Shown here: positions 46,207 to 56,912 of the stretch, one piece after another
Layout: every line of letters starts with the position of its first letter
How positions within the stretch are numbered: position 1 is the first letter of the stretch
Assembly (NCBI RefSeq): GCF_022436675.1
Contig: NZ_JAKUJZ010000003.1
Location: forward strand, 508,226-572,225
DNA: 64,000 nt
Direction of reading: 5' to 3'
Origin: Rheinheimera hassiensis
GTDB lineage: Bacteria; Pseudomonadota; Gammaproteobacteria; Enterobacterales; Alteromonadaceae
Program-made: the position numbers and the translations under genes
The notes under the pieces: generated by a model
Databases searched by the model: none
Told to the model about the DNA's origin: nothing
Seen by the model: only the letters and a program-made list of their open reading frames with translations

Positions 46207-46899
46207 ATGACATCAGATGTTCAGGCCATAGACTTTGCTTCTGTATTGGCCTCTACCGTGCATGATATGAAAAACTCACTTTGCATGCTAATACAGTCTA
46301 CGGAGTTTATTCAGCAGGAAAGTACCCAGCTATCAGAGCCGGCAAAAGATGAACTGGCCCGGCTTAACTATGAAGCTAACCGGCTCAACTCCAACCTGCT
46401 GCAGTTGCTATCGCTGTACCGCTTAGAGCGTAACCAGCTGCCGGTACAAATTGATCAACACTACATTTCCGATCTTATTGAAGAGATTTTACTTAAAAAT
46501 CAGTTTTATACTGAACAGCGTGGTTTTTCTATTCAGACAGAGCACGCTGCTAACCTGCACTGGTTTTTTGACTACGATCTGATATCAAACCTGCTGAACG
46601 ATGCGGTCGCCAATGCGCTGCGTTATGGCAACAAACATATTTTACTCAGGTTTGAGCAACTGGCAGACAGATTACAGATAGAAGTGCATGATGATGGCCC
46701 CGGCTTTCCGGAGTTTATGCTAAATACTGACGCACTGGACATGAACACACCCGATTTAACTAACAACCACACCGGACTTGGAATATTTTTTGCTAAGCTT
46801 ATTGCTAAAGCCCATGGCAATAAAGGCCAGTATGGCGCGGTTGAATTGTTCAACGGTGGTGTCTATAACGGTGGCGTACTCAGGGTCACTTTACCCTGA
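46207..46899 (+). CDS. soluble histidine kinase-like protein
   Basis: 230 residues with no membrane span or sensor domain. The probable phospho-acceptor is His19 in STVHDMKNSLCMLIQS, and the ATPase domain has the N box NLLNDAVANALRYGN, the G1 box VHDDGPGFP and the G2 box HTGLGIFFAKLIAKAHG. It lacks any receiver and no response regulator lies beside it. GGAGG precedes the start. It may act on a regulator elsewhere. Confidence 0.85.
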   Translation: MTSDVQAIDFASVLASTVHDMKNSLCMLIQSTEFIQQESTQLSEPAKDELARLNYEANRLNSNLLQLLSLYRLERNQLPVQIDQHYISDLIEEILLKNQFYTEQRGFSIQTEHAANLHWFFDYDLISNLLNDAVANALRYGNKHILLRFEQLADRLQIEVHDDGPGFPEFMLNTDALDMNTPDLTNNHTGLGIFFAKLIAKAHGNKGQYGAVELFNGGVYNGGVLRVTLP

Positions 46900-46974
46900 G
46901 TAATACAGATAGCTGTTATTTCAGTTGTTTTGTGATTAATATGAGTTGTAGAACCTGTCCATAATGAGGTTGGA

Positions 46975-47739
46975 ATGCTGGTAACCTTGATCATTACACT
47001 GATAATTGCATTGGTAATTATTGCCGTTATTGTCAGTGCTATTCAGCAACATAAGGAACGGCTGGCAACGCTAAAACGGGCAGAATACAGCAAGTTACGT
47101 GCTGTACTGGAGGACAGTGAAGAATTATTGGTAAATTCTGCCAATGTGCCATTATCACCCGCTGTCAGCCAGATGCTGCTAAAACGTGTCGCTTTTACGC
47201 TGCGGGCCATGGTTGAACTTGAACCAGGCGCACGCGATCTTAAACAACGCTTGCAGGAAACTGAAAGCCAGTTAACCAGCAGCCCCCCCGACAGCGGCAC
47301 GCCGGCTGAATCAGTCACACTGCCAGACAATGACCAGCAACTGATAGGGATGATTAAAGGCATAAAGCGCCTGCGCACTGTACTGCGCGGTGAACATGCC
47401 AGGGGCAATGTTGATACGCAGATGGTGATCCAGGAAGATCGTCGCATGGAAGTGCTGCAGCTTCGCATTAATGTTGAAAGCCAGATGAAACGCGGTAATC
47501 AGGCCCGTACCAATAATATGCTTGGCTCTGCCCGGCAGTACTTTGAGAAAGCACTAACTGCACTGACAAATACGCCCCACCAGGACGACTACACCAGCAC
47601 CCGTAAATCTGAAGTGCTGCAGGCACTGGAAGATATTGCTACTCAGTTAAAAGAGGGTAATGTGCGGGATCGTGAGAAGAAAGAAGAAAAAGAAAACAAG
47701 GATTTAGACGAGCTGTTTGCGCCTAAACGCAAATGGTAA
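46975..47739 (+). CDS. hypothetical membrane-anchored protein
   Basis: 254 residues. One N-terminal membrane segment (LVTLIITLIIALVIIAVIV) is followed by a mostly helical cytoplasmic part with coiled-coil character and a TPR-like stretch (GSARQYFEKALTALTNTP) and a charged tail (KKEEKENKDLDELF). I do not recognise a named family. A gap of 75 bases separates it from the kinase gene. A strong terminator follows. Confidence 0.75.
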   Translation: MLVTLIITLIIALVIIAVIVSAIQQHKERLATLKRAEYSKLRAVLEDSEELLVNSANVPLSPAVSQMLLKRVAFTLRAMVELEPGARDLKQRLQETESQLTSSPPDSGTPAESVTLPDNDQQLIGMIKGIKRLRTVLRGEHARGNVDTQMVIQEDRRMEVLQLRINVESQMKRGNQARTNNMLGSARQYFEKALTALTNTPHQDDYTSTRKSEVLQALEDIATQLKEGNVRDREKKEEKENKDLDELFAPKRKW

Positions 47740-47757
47740 CACTGATAGTGTTATATG

Positions 47758-47787
47758 AAACAGGCCGCTAATGCGGCCTGTTTTTTT
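47758..47787 (+). terminator. terminator between the membrane protein and topA
   Basis: AAACAGGCCGC, loop TAAT, GCGGCCTGTTT plus more T. A perfect 11-base GC-rich stem with a T-run on the plus strand, serving the plus-strand gene; it may also act on topA transcripts from the other side. Confidence 0.93.
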
Positions 47788-47803
47788 ACTGTGGGGAATA
47801 CCC

Positions 47804-50386
47804 TTATTTGCTAACCACCCATTTGCCATTTTCATACCAGGCAGACCAACCGGAAGCTTTGCCGTCTTTTTCCGACATCACATATTGCTGCTTGGTTTTA
47901 CGGCTCCAGCGTACTATTGCCGGGTTACCATCGGGATCTTTTACCGGCGCATCGGCCAGATAATAGAACTTCGGCGATAACTGAGCGCGGTATTTAGCTA
48001 ACTCTGCCACTAACGGCGCCCGGGTTTCACGTGATTTAGGGAATGTAGATGCCGCCATAAACAACCCTGCAGCGCCATCACGCAGTACAAAGTAGGCATC
48101 TGACTTTTCACATTTCAGCTCGGGCAAGTGCACCGGATCTTCTTTTGGCGGCGCAGCCTCGCCATTTCGCAGCAGCTTACGGGTATTTTTACAGTCACTG
48201 TTAGTACAGCCAAAATACTTGCCAAACCGGCCTGATTTTAGCTGCATATCGCTGCCACACTTATCGCACTCAATTAGTGGGCCATCGTAGCCTTTAATTT
48301 TGAAACTGCCCTGCTCCACCTGATAACCATCGCAAGCCGGGTTATTACCACAAACATGCAGTTTACGCTGCTCGTCAATCAGATAGCTGTCCATGGCAGT
48401 GCCGCACTTAGTGCAGCGCTTTTTCTGCCGCAGTGCTTCGGTTTCCATTTCATCTTCGTCGCTGACACTCACTGCCACATCACCTGAAACCAGATTCATT
48501 GTGGTAGTACAGCGCTCTTTCGGTGGCAGGTTATAACCTGAGCAGCCTAAGAATACTCCGGTAGAGGCCGTACGAATGCCCATAGGACGACCACAGGTTG
48601 GGCAGGCGATATCGGTAAGCACAAACTGATTAACGCGCATGCCGCCCTGCTCAGGGTCATTTTCAGCTGTTTTCAGTTTTTTATAAAAATCACCATAGAA
48701 GCTATCGAGCTCTTTGCGCCACTGCGCCTGACCATTGGCGATGTCATCAAGCTTTAACTCCATATTGGCGGTAAAATCGTAATTCATCAGGTCGTTAAAG
48801 TTCTCAACCAGCCGATCGGTAACAATTTCCCCCATTTTCTCGGCGTAAAAACGCTTATTTTCTACCCGGACGTAACCACGCTCCTGAATAGTTGAAATAA
48901 TGGCTGCATAAGTAGAGGGCCGGCCAATACCACGTTTTTCCAGCTCTTTAACTAAGCTTGCTTCGCTAAAGCGGGCAGCAGGCTTGGTAAAGTGCTGAGC
49001 GCTTATCAGCTGTTCCAGGCTTAGTATTTCGCCTGGTTTAACGTCAGGTAAAACGTTGTCTTCTTCATCTTTACGCTTCACTGCCGGTTGTACTTTGGTC
49101 CAGCCATCAAAACGTAGCACCCGGCCCTTGGCTTTAAGCTCAAAATCACCGGCCTTAACAATAATATTGCTTACGTCGTAAAGCGCTGGCGGCATCTGAC
49201 AGGCCACAAACTGACGCCAAATCAACTCGTATAATTTGCGGGCGTCAGCTTCCATATCAGCCAGGCTAGATGCCAGTACGTTAACATCAGATGGCCGGAT
49301 AGCTTCGTGCGCTTCCTGCGCATTAGCTTTGCTGCCATAACTTAACGGCTGTTCCGGCAGATATTTTTTGCCAAACTGTTCAGCTATATAATCGCGACAG
49401 GCAGCAACCGCATCGGCACTTAAATTAGTAGAATCGGTACGCATATAAGTAATGTGGCCAGCTTCATATAAGCGCTGTGCCAGCATCATGGTTTTCTTTA
49501 CACCATAGCCCAGCCGTGTGCTGGCAGCCTGTTGCAAAGTTGAGGTAATAAAAGGCGCCTGCGGCTTGCTGCTGCTGGGTTTATCCTCACGCTCCTGCAC
49601 GGTGTAACTGGCTTTATTTAACAGCGCCAGGGCAGTATCAGCCTCAGTTTTGTTTACGGGCCTAAAGGCTTTGCCTTGCTGTTTAGTGACATCCAGTTGT
49701 AATGCTTGCTTAGCTGCCGTGTGCGTATCAGCAGCTATAGTCCAGTATTCTTCCGGCACAAAGGCTTTAATTTCACGCTCACGCTCTACTACCAGGCGCA
49801 CCGCAACCGATTGTACACGGCCGGCAGATAAGCCTCTGGCGACTTTTTTCCATAGCAAAGGCGACACCATAAAGCCCACCACGCGGTCTAAAAAACGGCG
49901 GGCTTGCTGGGCGTTTACCCGGTCGACATTCACTTCGCCGGGTTCTTTAAAAGCATTTTGAATGGCATTTTTGGTAATTTCGTTAAATACCACACGTTTA
50001 AACTTTTGCTCTTCACCACCGATAATTTGCTGTAAATGCCAGGCAATAGCTTCTCCTTCACGGTCTAAGTCCGTTGCCAGATAAACGGTGTCAGCTTTTT
50101 CTGCCAGCGCTTTTAGCTCTTTCACCACTTTTTCTTTGCCGGGCAAAATTTCATAGCGGGCTTTCCAGCCATGCGCGGGGTCTATACCCATACGGTCGAC
50201 CAGTGCCTGGTATTCTTTCTCTTCTTTACTCAGCGTTTTACTGGCAGCAGATTTTTCTTTACTGCTGCTGGTGGGTAAATCACGAATATGACCTACGCTG
50301 GACTTTACGACAAAGTCATTACCGAGGTATTTGTTAATTGTTTTCGCTTTTGCCGGTGATTCGACTATAACCAGTGATTTCGCCAT
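47804..50386 (-). CDS. topA: DNA topoisomerase I
   Basis: 860 residues. Toprim motif [17 protein letters not shown], active tyrosine in [13 protein letters not shown], and three C-terminal zinc ribbons beginning [18 protein letters not shown] and CDKCGSDMQ. It relaxes negative supercoils. Length is normal for gammaproteobacterial TopA. Confidence 0.98.
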   Translation of the reverse strand: MAKSLVIVESPAKAKTINKYLGNDFVVKSSVGHIRDLPTSSSKEKSAASKTLSKEEKEYQALVDRMGIDPAHGWKARYEILPGKEKVVKELKALAEKADTVYLATDLDREGEAIAWHLQQIIGGEEQKFKRVVFNEITKNAIQNAFKEPGEVNVDRVNAQQARRFLDRVVGFMVSPLLWKKVARGLSAGRVQSVAVRLVVEREREIKAFVPEEYWTIAADTHTAAKQALQLDVTKQQGKAFRPVNKTEADTALALLNKASYTVQEREDKPSSSKPQAPFITSTLQQAASTRLGYGVKKTMMLAQRLYEAGHITYMRTDSTNLSADAVAACRDYIAEQFGKKYLPEQPLSYGSKANAQEAHEAIRPSDVNVLASSLADMEADARKLYELIWRQFVACQMPPALYDVSNIIVKAGDFELKAKGRVLRFDGWTKVQPAVKRKDEEDNVLPDVKPGEILSLEQLISAQHFTKPAARFSEASLVKELEKRGIGRPSTYAAIISTIQERGYVRVENKRFYAEKMGEIVTDRLVENFNDLMNYDFTANMELKLDDIANGQAQWRKELDSFYGDFYKKLKTAENDPEQGGMRVNQFVLTDIACPTCGRPMGIRTASTGVFLGCSGYNLPPKERCTTTMNLVSGDVAVSVSDEDEMETEALRQKKRCTKCGTAMDSYLIDEQRKLHVCGNNPACDGYQVEQGSFKIKGYDGPLIECDKCGSDMQLKSGRFGKYFGCTNSDCKNTRKLLRNGEAAPPKEDPVHLPELKCEKSDAYFVLRDGAAGLFMAASTFPKSRETRAPLVAELAKYRAQLSPKFYYLADAPVKDPDGNPAIVRWSRKTKQQYVMSEKDGKASGWSAWYENGKWVVSK

Positions 50387-50610
50387 CTTAATCCCGAGAT
50401 CCCTAACATTTTGTGCATGCCAACTATGCTGCTTTTTTAACGTATATCCGTAAACCGCAGTTGTGACAAGTGAATAAACTCATTATTATGCAAACCAGCT
50501 CATTTTCAGAGCTGCCTGGCGAAACCTTCGCCAATCCAAATGAAGCATCCTCAAGCGGCCGCAAAAATAATAAAAACAGTGCCCTTTCCAAACAAGGATA
50601 TAAAGCAAAA

Positions 50611-51954
50611 ATGAAATACTTTGAAGCAAACTTCGATGGGCTCGTAGGCCCAACCCATAACTATGCCGGTTTATCTATCGGCAATGTTGCCTCACTATCT
50701 AACGCAAAAAACAGTTCCAGCCCGCGTCAGGCTGCCAAACAGGGCTTAAGTAAAATGAAGGCCCTGCATGACCTGGGTTTAGTGCAAGGTGTGCTGGCAC
50801 CACAAGAGCGGCCCGATCTATACACCCTGCGCCGCCTTGGTTTTACCGGTACAGATGCACAGGTAATTGAAAAAGCCGCCAAACAAGCCCCGGCGGTGTT
50901 TAAAGCCGTTTGTTCAGCCTCCAGCATGTGGACAGCCAACGCGGCCACCATATCACCCTCTGCTGATACTGCTGATGGCAAAGTGCATTTTACCCCTGCC
51001 AATCTTACCAACAAATTTCACCGCTCACTTGAGCCTGTTACTACAGGCAAGATTTTGCAGGCAATGTTCCGTGATACTCAACATTTTGCGCATCATACAC
51101 ATTTACCGGACAATGATCACTTTGGCGATGAAGGTGCCGCGAATCATACCAGACTTTGCAGCGCTTATGGCAAGCGCGGGGTTGAACTCTTTGTATTTGG
51201 CCGTTATGCGTTCGATAGCAGCAAACCGGCGCCACAGCGTTTTCCTGCCCGCCACACGCTGGAAGCGTGCGAAGCGGTAGCCCGGTTACATGGTTTAAAT
51301 GCAGAGCACGTGGTGTATATGCAGCAAAACCCTGACGTGATTGATCAGGGGGTATTTCATAATGATGTTATCGCCGTGGGTAACCAGAATGTACTGTTTT
51401 ACCACCAGCAAGCCTTTATCGACAGCCAACAAAAGCTAACCGAATTGCAGCGTAAGTTTGGTAATGACACAGAGCTGCATCTGATTGAAGTAAAAGACAG
51501 CGAGGTTTCTGTGGCAGAAGCCATTAGAACTTACCTGTTTAATACTCAGGTGGTAACGTTACCCGGCGGTGAAATGGCCATTATTGCGCCAACAGAATGC
51601 CAGGATAGCCCCGCAGTGTCGTCCTATCTGGCCGCGCTGACAGAGCGTAATACACCGATAAAACAAATCCACTACTACGATGTGAAACAAAGCATGCGTA
51701 ACGGCGGCGGCCCGGCCTGTTTGCGTTTGCGCGTAGCGATGAGCGAGCAGGAAAAACAAGCCGTAAACCAGAACGTACTGATGAGCGATGCGTTGTTTAC
51801 CCGGTTAAATCAGTGGGTAGATAAACATTATCGTGATGAGATTTCCGAAGCCGATCTAGCCGACCCACAGTTGCTGCTAGAGTCCCGCACAGCACTGGAT
51901 GATTTAACCCAGATTCTGGATCTGGGTTCGGTGTATCAGTTCCAGCAAGAATAA
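50611..51954 (+). CDS. astB: N-succinylarginine dihydrolase
   Basis: 447 residues from the ATG at 50611, the length of E. coli AstB; a longer in-frame start adds 47 residues of low-complexity sequence absent from the family. [20 protein letters not shown] and [19 protein letters not shown] are conserved, as are [12 protein letters not shown] and [20 protein letters not shown] with the active His. It carries out the second step of the arginine succinyltransferase (AST) catabolic pathway. The rest of the ast operon is not adjacent. Confidence 0.95.
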   Translation: MKYFEANFDGLVGPTHNYAGLSIGNVASLSNAKNSSSPRQAAKQGLSKMKALHDLGLVQGVLAPQERPDLYTLRRLGFTGTDAQVIEKAAKQAPAVFKAVCSASSMWTANAATISPSADTADGKVHFTPANLTNKFHRSLEPVTTGKILQAMFRDTQHFAHHTHLPDNDHFGDEGAANHTRLCSAYGKRGVELFVFGRYAFDSSKPAPQRFPARHTLEACEAVARLHGLNAEHVVYMQQNPDVIDQGVFHNDVIAVGNQNVLFYHQQAFIDSQQKLTELQRKFGNDTELHLIEVKDSEVSVAEAIRTYLFNTQVVTLPGGEMAIIAPTECQDSPAVSSYLAALTERNTPIKQIHYYDVKQSMRNGGGPACLRLRVAMSEQEKQAVNQNVLMSDALFTRLNQWVDKHYRDEISEADLADPQLLLESRTALDDLTQILDLGSVYQFQQE

Positions 51955-51972
51955 ACTTGGTGAATTAGAAAG

Positions 51973-52003
51973 AAAAAAGGGAGCTGATTTAGCTCCCTTT
52001 TTT
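51973..52003. terminator. bidirectional terminator between astB and the Ig-like gene
   Basis: AAAAAAGGGAGC, loop, GCTCCCTTTTTT: a perfect 12-base stem with A- and T-runs on each side, between converging genes. Confidence 0.93.
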
Positions 52004-52017
52004 GGTTACGCATTTTA

Positions 52018-54259
52018 TCAGTTTGCTATTGCACAACTAGTAGCAACGCCATAGGGGTTAGCAGCAGGAGCTGACGTCTCGTTAGTGGTATCTTCAGATG
52101 ACACCGGTAAACCATAATTACGATAAGTCACATTCTCAGTGCCGGCAGCAAAACCTGATACCTGTAGTCTAACATCCAACCAGGCTCCGACATCCTGAGG
52201 GTAAGTAACATTAAACACTGCTATCCCATTCTCATCTGCTATAACAGTTTCAGGGACCGTTACCGGATTTCCTGGTGTTAATAAACCATCTCCATTGATA
52301 TCCTCTCCGGCATCGATAATACCATTTAAGTTTGCATCTTCGCTTACGCAATCAAGTGGCAAATTGTTTGCATCACGAACAGTGACAAACGGGATCCAGA
52401 CCTTAAAAGCTGCGGGCGCTGGCGGAGACTCAACCCAATACCCTTTCCTGTATGCAACCGGCGCAAGAGATACATTGAGCGACTGATTCTGTACGGGGTT
52501 GCCTGAACTATCCGTTACGATAATAGAAAACTCTTTTGCATAAGTGCTGATGCTGGGTTTAGTAATAACGTTACCCGTACCAAAACGGAAAAACAACGTG
52601 CGTTTACCAACGGCAATGTCTGTCTCGTCCGATATAGCGTTGTTGTTTTGCAATGCCGCTTTAATGACCAGATTCAAGCCTTCAACACCGGCTCCGGTAT
52701 TAGTGTCAGCTGTAAACACCGTAGAAGCTATGCCTTGAGAGTTGGTTACAGCCGTTCCGGTGCTAATTACGCCACCAGCGGCATTATCCAGAGAAAAAAC
52801 AACAGTCTGGTTTTTTACCGGGTTATTGTTAACATCACGAACGATTGCACGTATAGCGCTAGACTCGCCAGCACCAATCTGAGCAGGAAATGCCTGCGTT
52901 TCAACTTTTGTCGGGTTAACAGCAACGAACTCTACTACCTTCTTCGCGCTGACGGCATCCTCACCTACTCCACCAGTTGCACTGATTGTCGCCAGGCCGG
53001 CAAATTGCGAACGTACAAAAGTTTGTGCTAAACCATTAGCGTCTGTAACATCCTGAGCAGTTACAGCACTACCCAGATTAGCTGCAGCATCAGCAATTGC
53101 ACCTCGGGTAGTATTAAATACAATATTTTCACCCACATTAGCTGCGCCGTTAATCAACCACTCCACCTCAAGTTCCTGAGCAGTATTCAGATTAACTTCC
53201 AGTATTTCAGCTTCATTTGCGCCAGCCACAAATGCAAACTCATCTGCGCTGACGTTCAGGGTTATTGTGCTGGTTGCGCCTAATGCGGCAACAGTTAATG
53301 TATCAACACCAGAATTCACTGCGGTATAAGTAAAGGTGGCCTTGCCGGCAGAGCCAGCAGTTGCCGGACTGGTATCGCTTAAGGTATTACCCAGAGCTGA
53401 CGTCACTTCAATCTCGGTGTTTGCAATGCCAGTATCATTTGAGTCTGTTAAAAATACGTCTATTGAAGTCGTATCGCCCAAGACCACAGAGTTAGGTGCT
53501 GCCACTTCAATTGAAGTGCCAGACACTGCCACAGTTAACGGTGACGTTTGCTGTTGCACGATTGCAGTCACGACAATATCACGATTGTTTTTGTTGGTTT
53601 GAGTCGTCAGGGTAGCCTTCGCAGTACCGTTAGCAGCAGTTACCGCATCAACCTGCACTAATTCTCCGGAATCACTTGCGAAAGTAACAGGAACGCCAGC
53701 GATTACAACGTTATTGGAATCACGAACCAGTGCCGTCAGTTCTACTTTAGCTGACGCACCAGACCCTAACAGCAAACTATCCGCAATTAATGCAACAGAT
53801 CCTACCGTCACATCAACCTGATCACCACCATCACCGGCAGAGTTGAAACCAGCATTAGCCGTTGCGTCACCAAAATTAGCGGATACGGTACGTACCCGCA
53901 CCGCTTTTACTGCCAACCAACAGGCTGATAGTTGCTACGCCGTTGCTATTAGTCAGTGCAGTACCAGCAGTACTGCCTAAAACAGCCAGCTCGGGATCGC
54001 TAAGTGCGAAGTTGATAACCTGATTCGCAATACTGCCGCTATTCGTTGCAGTTAACGTTGCCGTTATTGTTAATGGGGTTGCCTGGGCTAGTGCTGTTGA
54101 AGCAGTGCCTGCAGAGTTAGTTAACGTTACGGCTAAGCTGTAAACCGGTGTGGTGTTGCCACCGCCTGTACCGCCGTCAGAGTCAAGAGTACCACCGCCA
54201 CCGCAGGCTGCTAACATAGTTAAAAGCAGCGCAACGATAAGTTGCTGAACGTTTCGCAT
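52018..54259 (-). pseudogene. Ig-like repeat outer-membrane lipoprotein, frameshifted
   Basis: The gene starts at 54259 (RNVQQLIVALLLTMLAAC, lipobox AAC after a GGGAGAG site), followed by a glycine-rich linker and an Ig-like domain. The first frame stops at 53876. Another frame, open from about 53916 down to 52018, continues the same kind of Big_1 Ig-like repeats (VELTALVRDSNNVVIAGVP, TKVETQAFPAQIGAG). Removing one base near 53892 would join GAGT to TVSANFGD. So a single-base frameshift at about 53885-53925 splits it. Its function would be surface or periplasmic adhesion-like; unknown partner. Confidence 0.75.
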
Positions 54260-54433
54260 TAAAACTCTCCCAAGCTGTTTTTTTATTATATAGTTTTTGT
54301 TAATTCTGTATCTTAAACCATTAATCTGGCAAGCGTGATAGCAATTTATAAAAAAAAACCAGCACAATCTGCCTTTCCAGAGGCCAACCTGTTAGGCTTA
54401 GAAACATTGCTTAATTAAAACTAGTCTGATGTT

Positions 54434-55768
54434 ATGACAGGAAATAAAAAACTTGGGTTAACTGCCCGTATTGTAATTGGTATGGCGGCAGGTATTCTGG
54501 TCGGCTTTTTCTTCAAATGGCTGCTTGCAGGTCAGGATGAGCGAATACTGCATATTCTGGGTATGGAACTGCCCCTTAAAACATTCTTTATTGATGGTAT
54601 TTTTCATATTGGTGGCGAGATTTTTATAGCCAGTTTAAAAATGCTGGTTGTGCCGCTGGTATTTGTCTCTCTGGTGTGTGGCACCTGTTCGCTGTCTGAC
54701 ACCTCAAGCCTGGGCAGGCTTGGTGGTAAAACTATCGGTCTTTACATGGTAACAACAGCTATAGCCATTACTCTGGCTATTTTTGCTGCCTTGCTGATAA
54801 ACCCGGGCAAAGGCGTAGAAATGCAATCTGATGCCAGTTTTGATATCAGCGAAGCGCCGCCGTTATCCCAGGTATTTATTGATATTTTCCCCAGCAATCC
54901 TATTGAATCTATGGCCTCGGGCAATATGCTGCAAATTATTGTTTTTGCTGTATTGTTTGGCCTGGCAATGGCATTAAGCGGCAAGGCCGGTGAACGGCTG
55001 GCAGCTGTTTTTAATGATCTTAGCGAAGTTATTATGAAGCTGGTAACACTGCTGATGAACCTGGCCCCCTATGGCGTGTTTTTTCTGATGGCAAAACTGT
55101 TTACTACCCTTGGCTTTGAAACCATTGCAAGCCTGATAAAGTATTTTGGCGTGGTAATGACTGTGCTGATACTGCATGGTCTCGTCACTTATGCTGTGAT
55201 ACTAAAGCTGCTTACCGGCCTGAACCCGTTAATTTTCTTCCGTAAAATGCGTGACGCAGCTCTGTTTGGTTTTAGCACCTCCAGCAGTAATGCCACTATG
55301 CCGGTTACTATGGAAGCCGTAACCAAAAAGTTAGGGGTTAAAAACAGCATAGCCTCTTTTACCGTGCCGCTTGGCGCCACTATCAATATGGACGGCACAG
55401 CAATAATGCAGGGGGTGGCTACGGTATTTATTGCTCAGGTTTTTGTAGTGGATCTGACATTAACCGACTATTTAATGGTAATAGTTACTGCCACGCTGGC
55501 CTCTATCGGCACCGCAGGTGTACCTGGTGTAGGTTTAATTATGCTGGCAATGGTGCTGCAACAGGTTGGTTTACCGGTAGAAGGTATCGCACTGATTATT
55601 GGCGTTGACCGCTTACTGGATATGACCCGCACCGCAGTGAACATCACCGGCGATGCGATGGTGTCATGTATTGTGGGTAAAAGTGAGAATGAGTTCGACG
55701 TTAATGTTTTTAACGACATTAACGCCGGAAACAAAGAAGAAAGTGTCGATTTTCATCATCTGCGCTAA
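54434..55768 (+). CDS. dicarboxylate/amino acid:cation symporter (DAACS family)
   Basis: 444 residues, about eight membrane spans and re-entrant loops. The serine-rich STSSSNATMPVTMEAVTKK and ATINMDGTAIMQGVA with the conserved NMDGT are the substrate and ion sites of the GltP/GltT/DctA family. Substrate could be glutamate, aspartate or C4-dicarboxylate. There is no obvious Shine-Dalgarno before the ATG at 54434. Confidence 0.92.
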   Translation: MTGNKKLGLTARIVIGMAAGILVGFFFKWLLAGQDERILHILGMELPLKTFFIDGIFHIGGEIFIASLKMLVVPLVFVSLVCGTCSLSDTSSLGRLGGKTIGLYMVTTAIAITLAIFAALLINPGKGVEMQSDASFDISEAPPLSQVFIDIFPSNPIESMASGNMLQIIVFAVLFGLAMALSGKAGERLAAVFNDLSEVIMKLVTLLMNLAPYGVFFLMAKLFTTLGFETIASLIKYFGVVMTVLILHGLVTYAVILKLLTGLNPLIFFRKMRDAALFGFSTSSSNATMPVTMEAVTKKLGVKNSIASFTVPLGATINMDGTAIMQGVATVFIAQVFVVDLTLTDYLMVIVTATLASIGTAGVPGVGLIMLAMVLQQVGLPVEGIALIIGVDRLLDMTRTAVNITGDAMVSCIVGKSENEFDVNVFNDINAGNKEESVDFHHLR

Positions 55769-55799
55769 CCGCAAAACTATCCATCTGCGCTAGTCGCTA

Positions 55800-55823
55800 A
55801 GCAGGCAGTTAACTCTGCCTGCT
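55800..55823. terminator. hairpin between the symporter and sohB
   Basis: AGCAGGCAG and CTGCCTGCT form a perfect 9-base stem with a 6-base loop between converging genes. It lacks a clear T-run on either side. Confidence 0.5.
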
Positions 55824-56817
55824 AACCTATCCTTGATTGCTGCATCAGTTTTTGCCACCACACCGATAAAATATTTGCCGAACCCATACCGACTTTTTCG
55901 GCAATGCCTTTGCGCAGCTGATACCGTACCTGAAACAGATCACGCTGTGGCATTTGTGACAATAAATAAGCGTCGCTTGTCTGAATTTCATCCACCAGTT
56001 TAAGCGGCAAAGCCTGATAGCCAAACCAGTGCTCACCGGTGGCAACCTGATCTATATCCAACTGAGGCCGATGATCCTGCACAAACTGTTTAAATAACTG
56101 ATGCGTTTGCTCCAGTTCCTGCTGGAACTTCTGCCGCCCTTTGTCATTGTTTTCACCAAACAGCGTTACCGTGCGTTTGTACTCTCCGGCAGTGAATTGC
56201 TCAAAATCGATATGGCCTTTTTTTAATAACTTATTAAAGTTAGGTAATTGTGCGATAACGCCGATAGAGCCAACAATGGCAAAAGGTGCCGCCAGGATTT
56301 TATGACCAATACAAGCCATCATATAGCCGCCGCTGGCAGCAACTTTATCAATAGCTACAGTCAGGCTTACCTCAGCTTTGCGCAAACGGTCAAGCTGCGA
56401 TGCTGCCAGGCCATAGCCGTGCACTACGCCACCACCGCTTTCCAGACGCAGTAATACTTCATCTTCCTTGCCGGCAACCGCCAGTATTGCTGTCACTTCT
56501 TCGCGCAGAGACTCTGCCTCACGTGCATCCATACTGCCATGAAAATCAACCACAAACAGCCTGGGTTTTGTTTCTGCCTTTTTGCTCTGCTGTGTTTTTT
56601 GCCAAAGCTTAAACTGTTTTTTATCCAGCAACTGCTGCTGCATATCTTCAGTTACGGCTTTGTACTGCGCAGTTAAATCGGTAAACTGCAGCTGGCCTTT
56701 TTTCGGCCTGGCTTTACCCGCAGCGGCACCGGCGATTAAACCGATAATTACAGCAACGGCCGCTACCAGCGTTGCCGCTTTGGCCAGAAACATCCCATAT
56801 TCGTATATAAACTCCAA
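55822..56817 (-). CDS. sohB: inner-membrane S49 protease SohB
   Basis: 331 residues from a TTG at 56817, chosen because AAGGAG lies 6 bases upstream; the ATG 10 codons earlier lacks a site. EYGMFLAKAATLVAAVAVI is the N-terminal membrane span. The S49 serine lies in KVAASGGYMMACIGHKI, and the probable lysine partner is downstream around FGENNDKGRQKFQ. It is a signal-peptide-peptidase-type protease. It follows the lipase on the same strand but is separated from it by a terminator. Confidence 0.92.
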   Translation of the reverse strand: MEFIYEYGMFLAKAATLVAAVAVIIGLIAGAAAGKARPKKGQLQFTDLTAQYKAVTEDMQQQLLDKKQFKLWQKTQQSKKAETKPRLFVVDFHGSMDAREAESLREEVTAILAVAGKEDEVLLRLESGGGVVHGYGLAASQLDRLRKAEVSLTVAIDKVAASGGYMMACIGHKILAAPFAIVGSIGVIAQLPNFNKLLKKGHIDFEQFTAGEYKRTVTLFGENNDKGRQKFQQELEQTHQLFKQFVQDHRPQLDIDQVATGEHWFGYQALPLKLVDEIQTSDAYLLSQMPQRDLFQVRYQLRKGIAEKVGMGSANILSVWWQKLMQQSRIG

Positions 56818-56862
56818 GATAGGCTCCTTAATAACGTTTTGCTGCATTGTAACGGCTTTGAC

Positions 56863-56892
56863 AAAAAGAAAAAGCCCGGCGAACCGGGCTTT
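56863..56892 (-). terminator. terminator after the lipase gene
   Basis: Minus strand AAAGCCCGG, loop TTCG, CCGGGCTTT then TTCTTTTT. A strong 9-base stem with a TTCG loop, 20 bases after the lipase stop. Confidence 0.92.
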
Positions 56893-56912
56893 ACATGATA
56901 GAACAGTACAAC

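Noticed and set aside
52018-53916. A separate gene starting at the TTG near 53916
   Set aside because: No signal peptide or ribosome site; the sequence continues the upstream lipoprotein in another frame, so a frameshift is the simpler reading.
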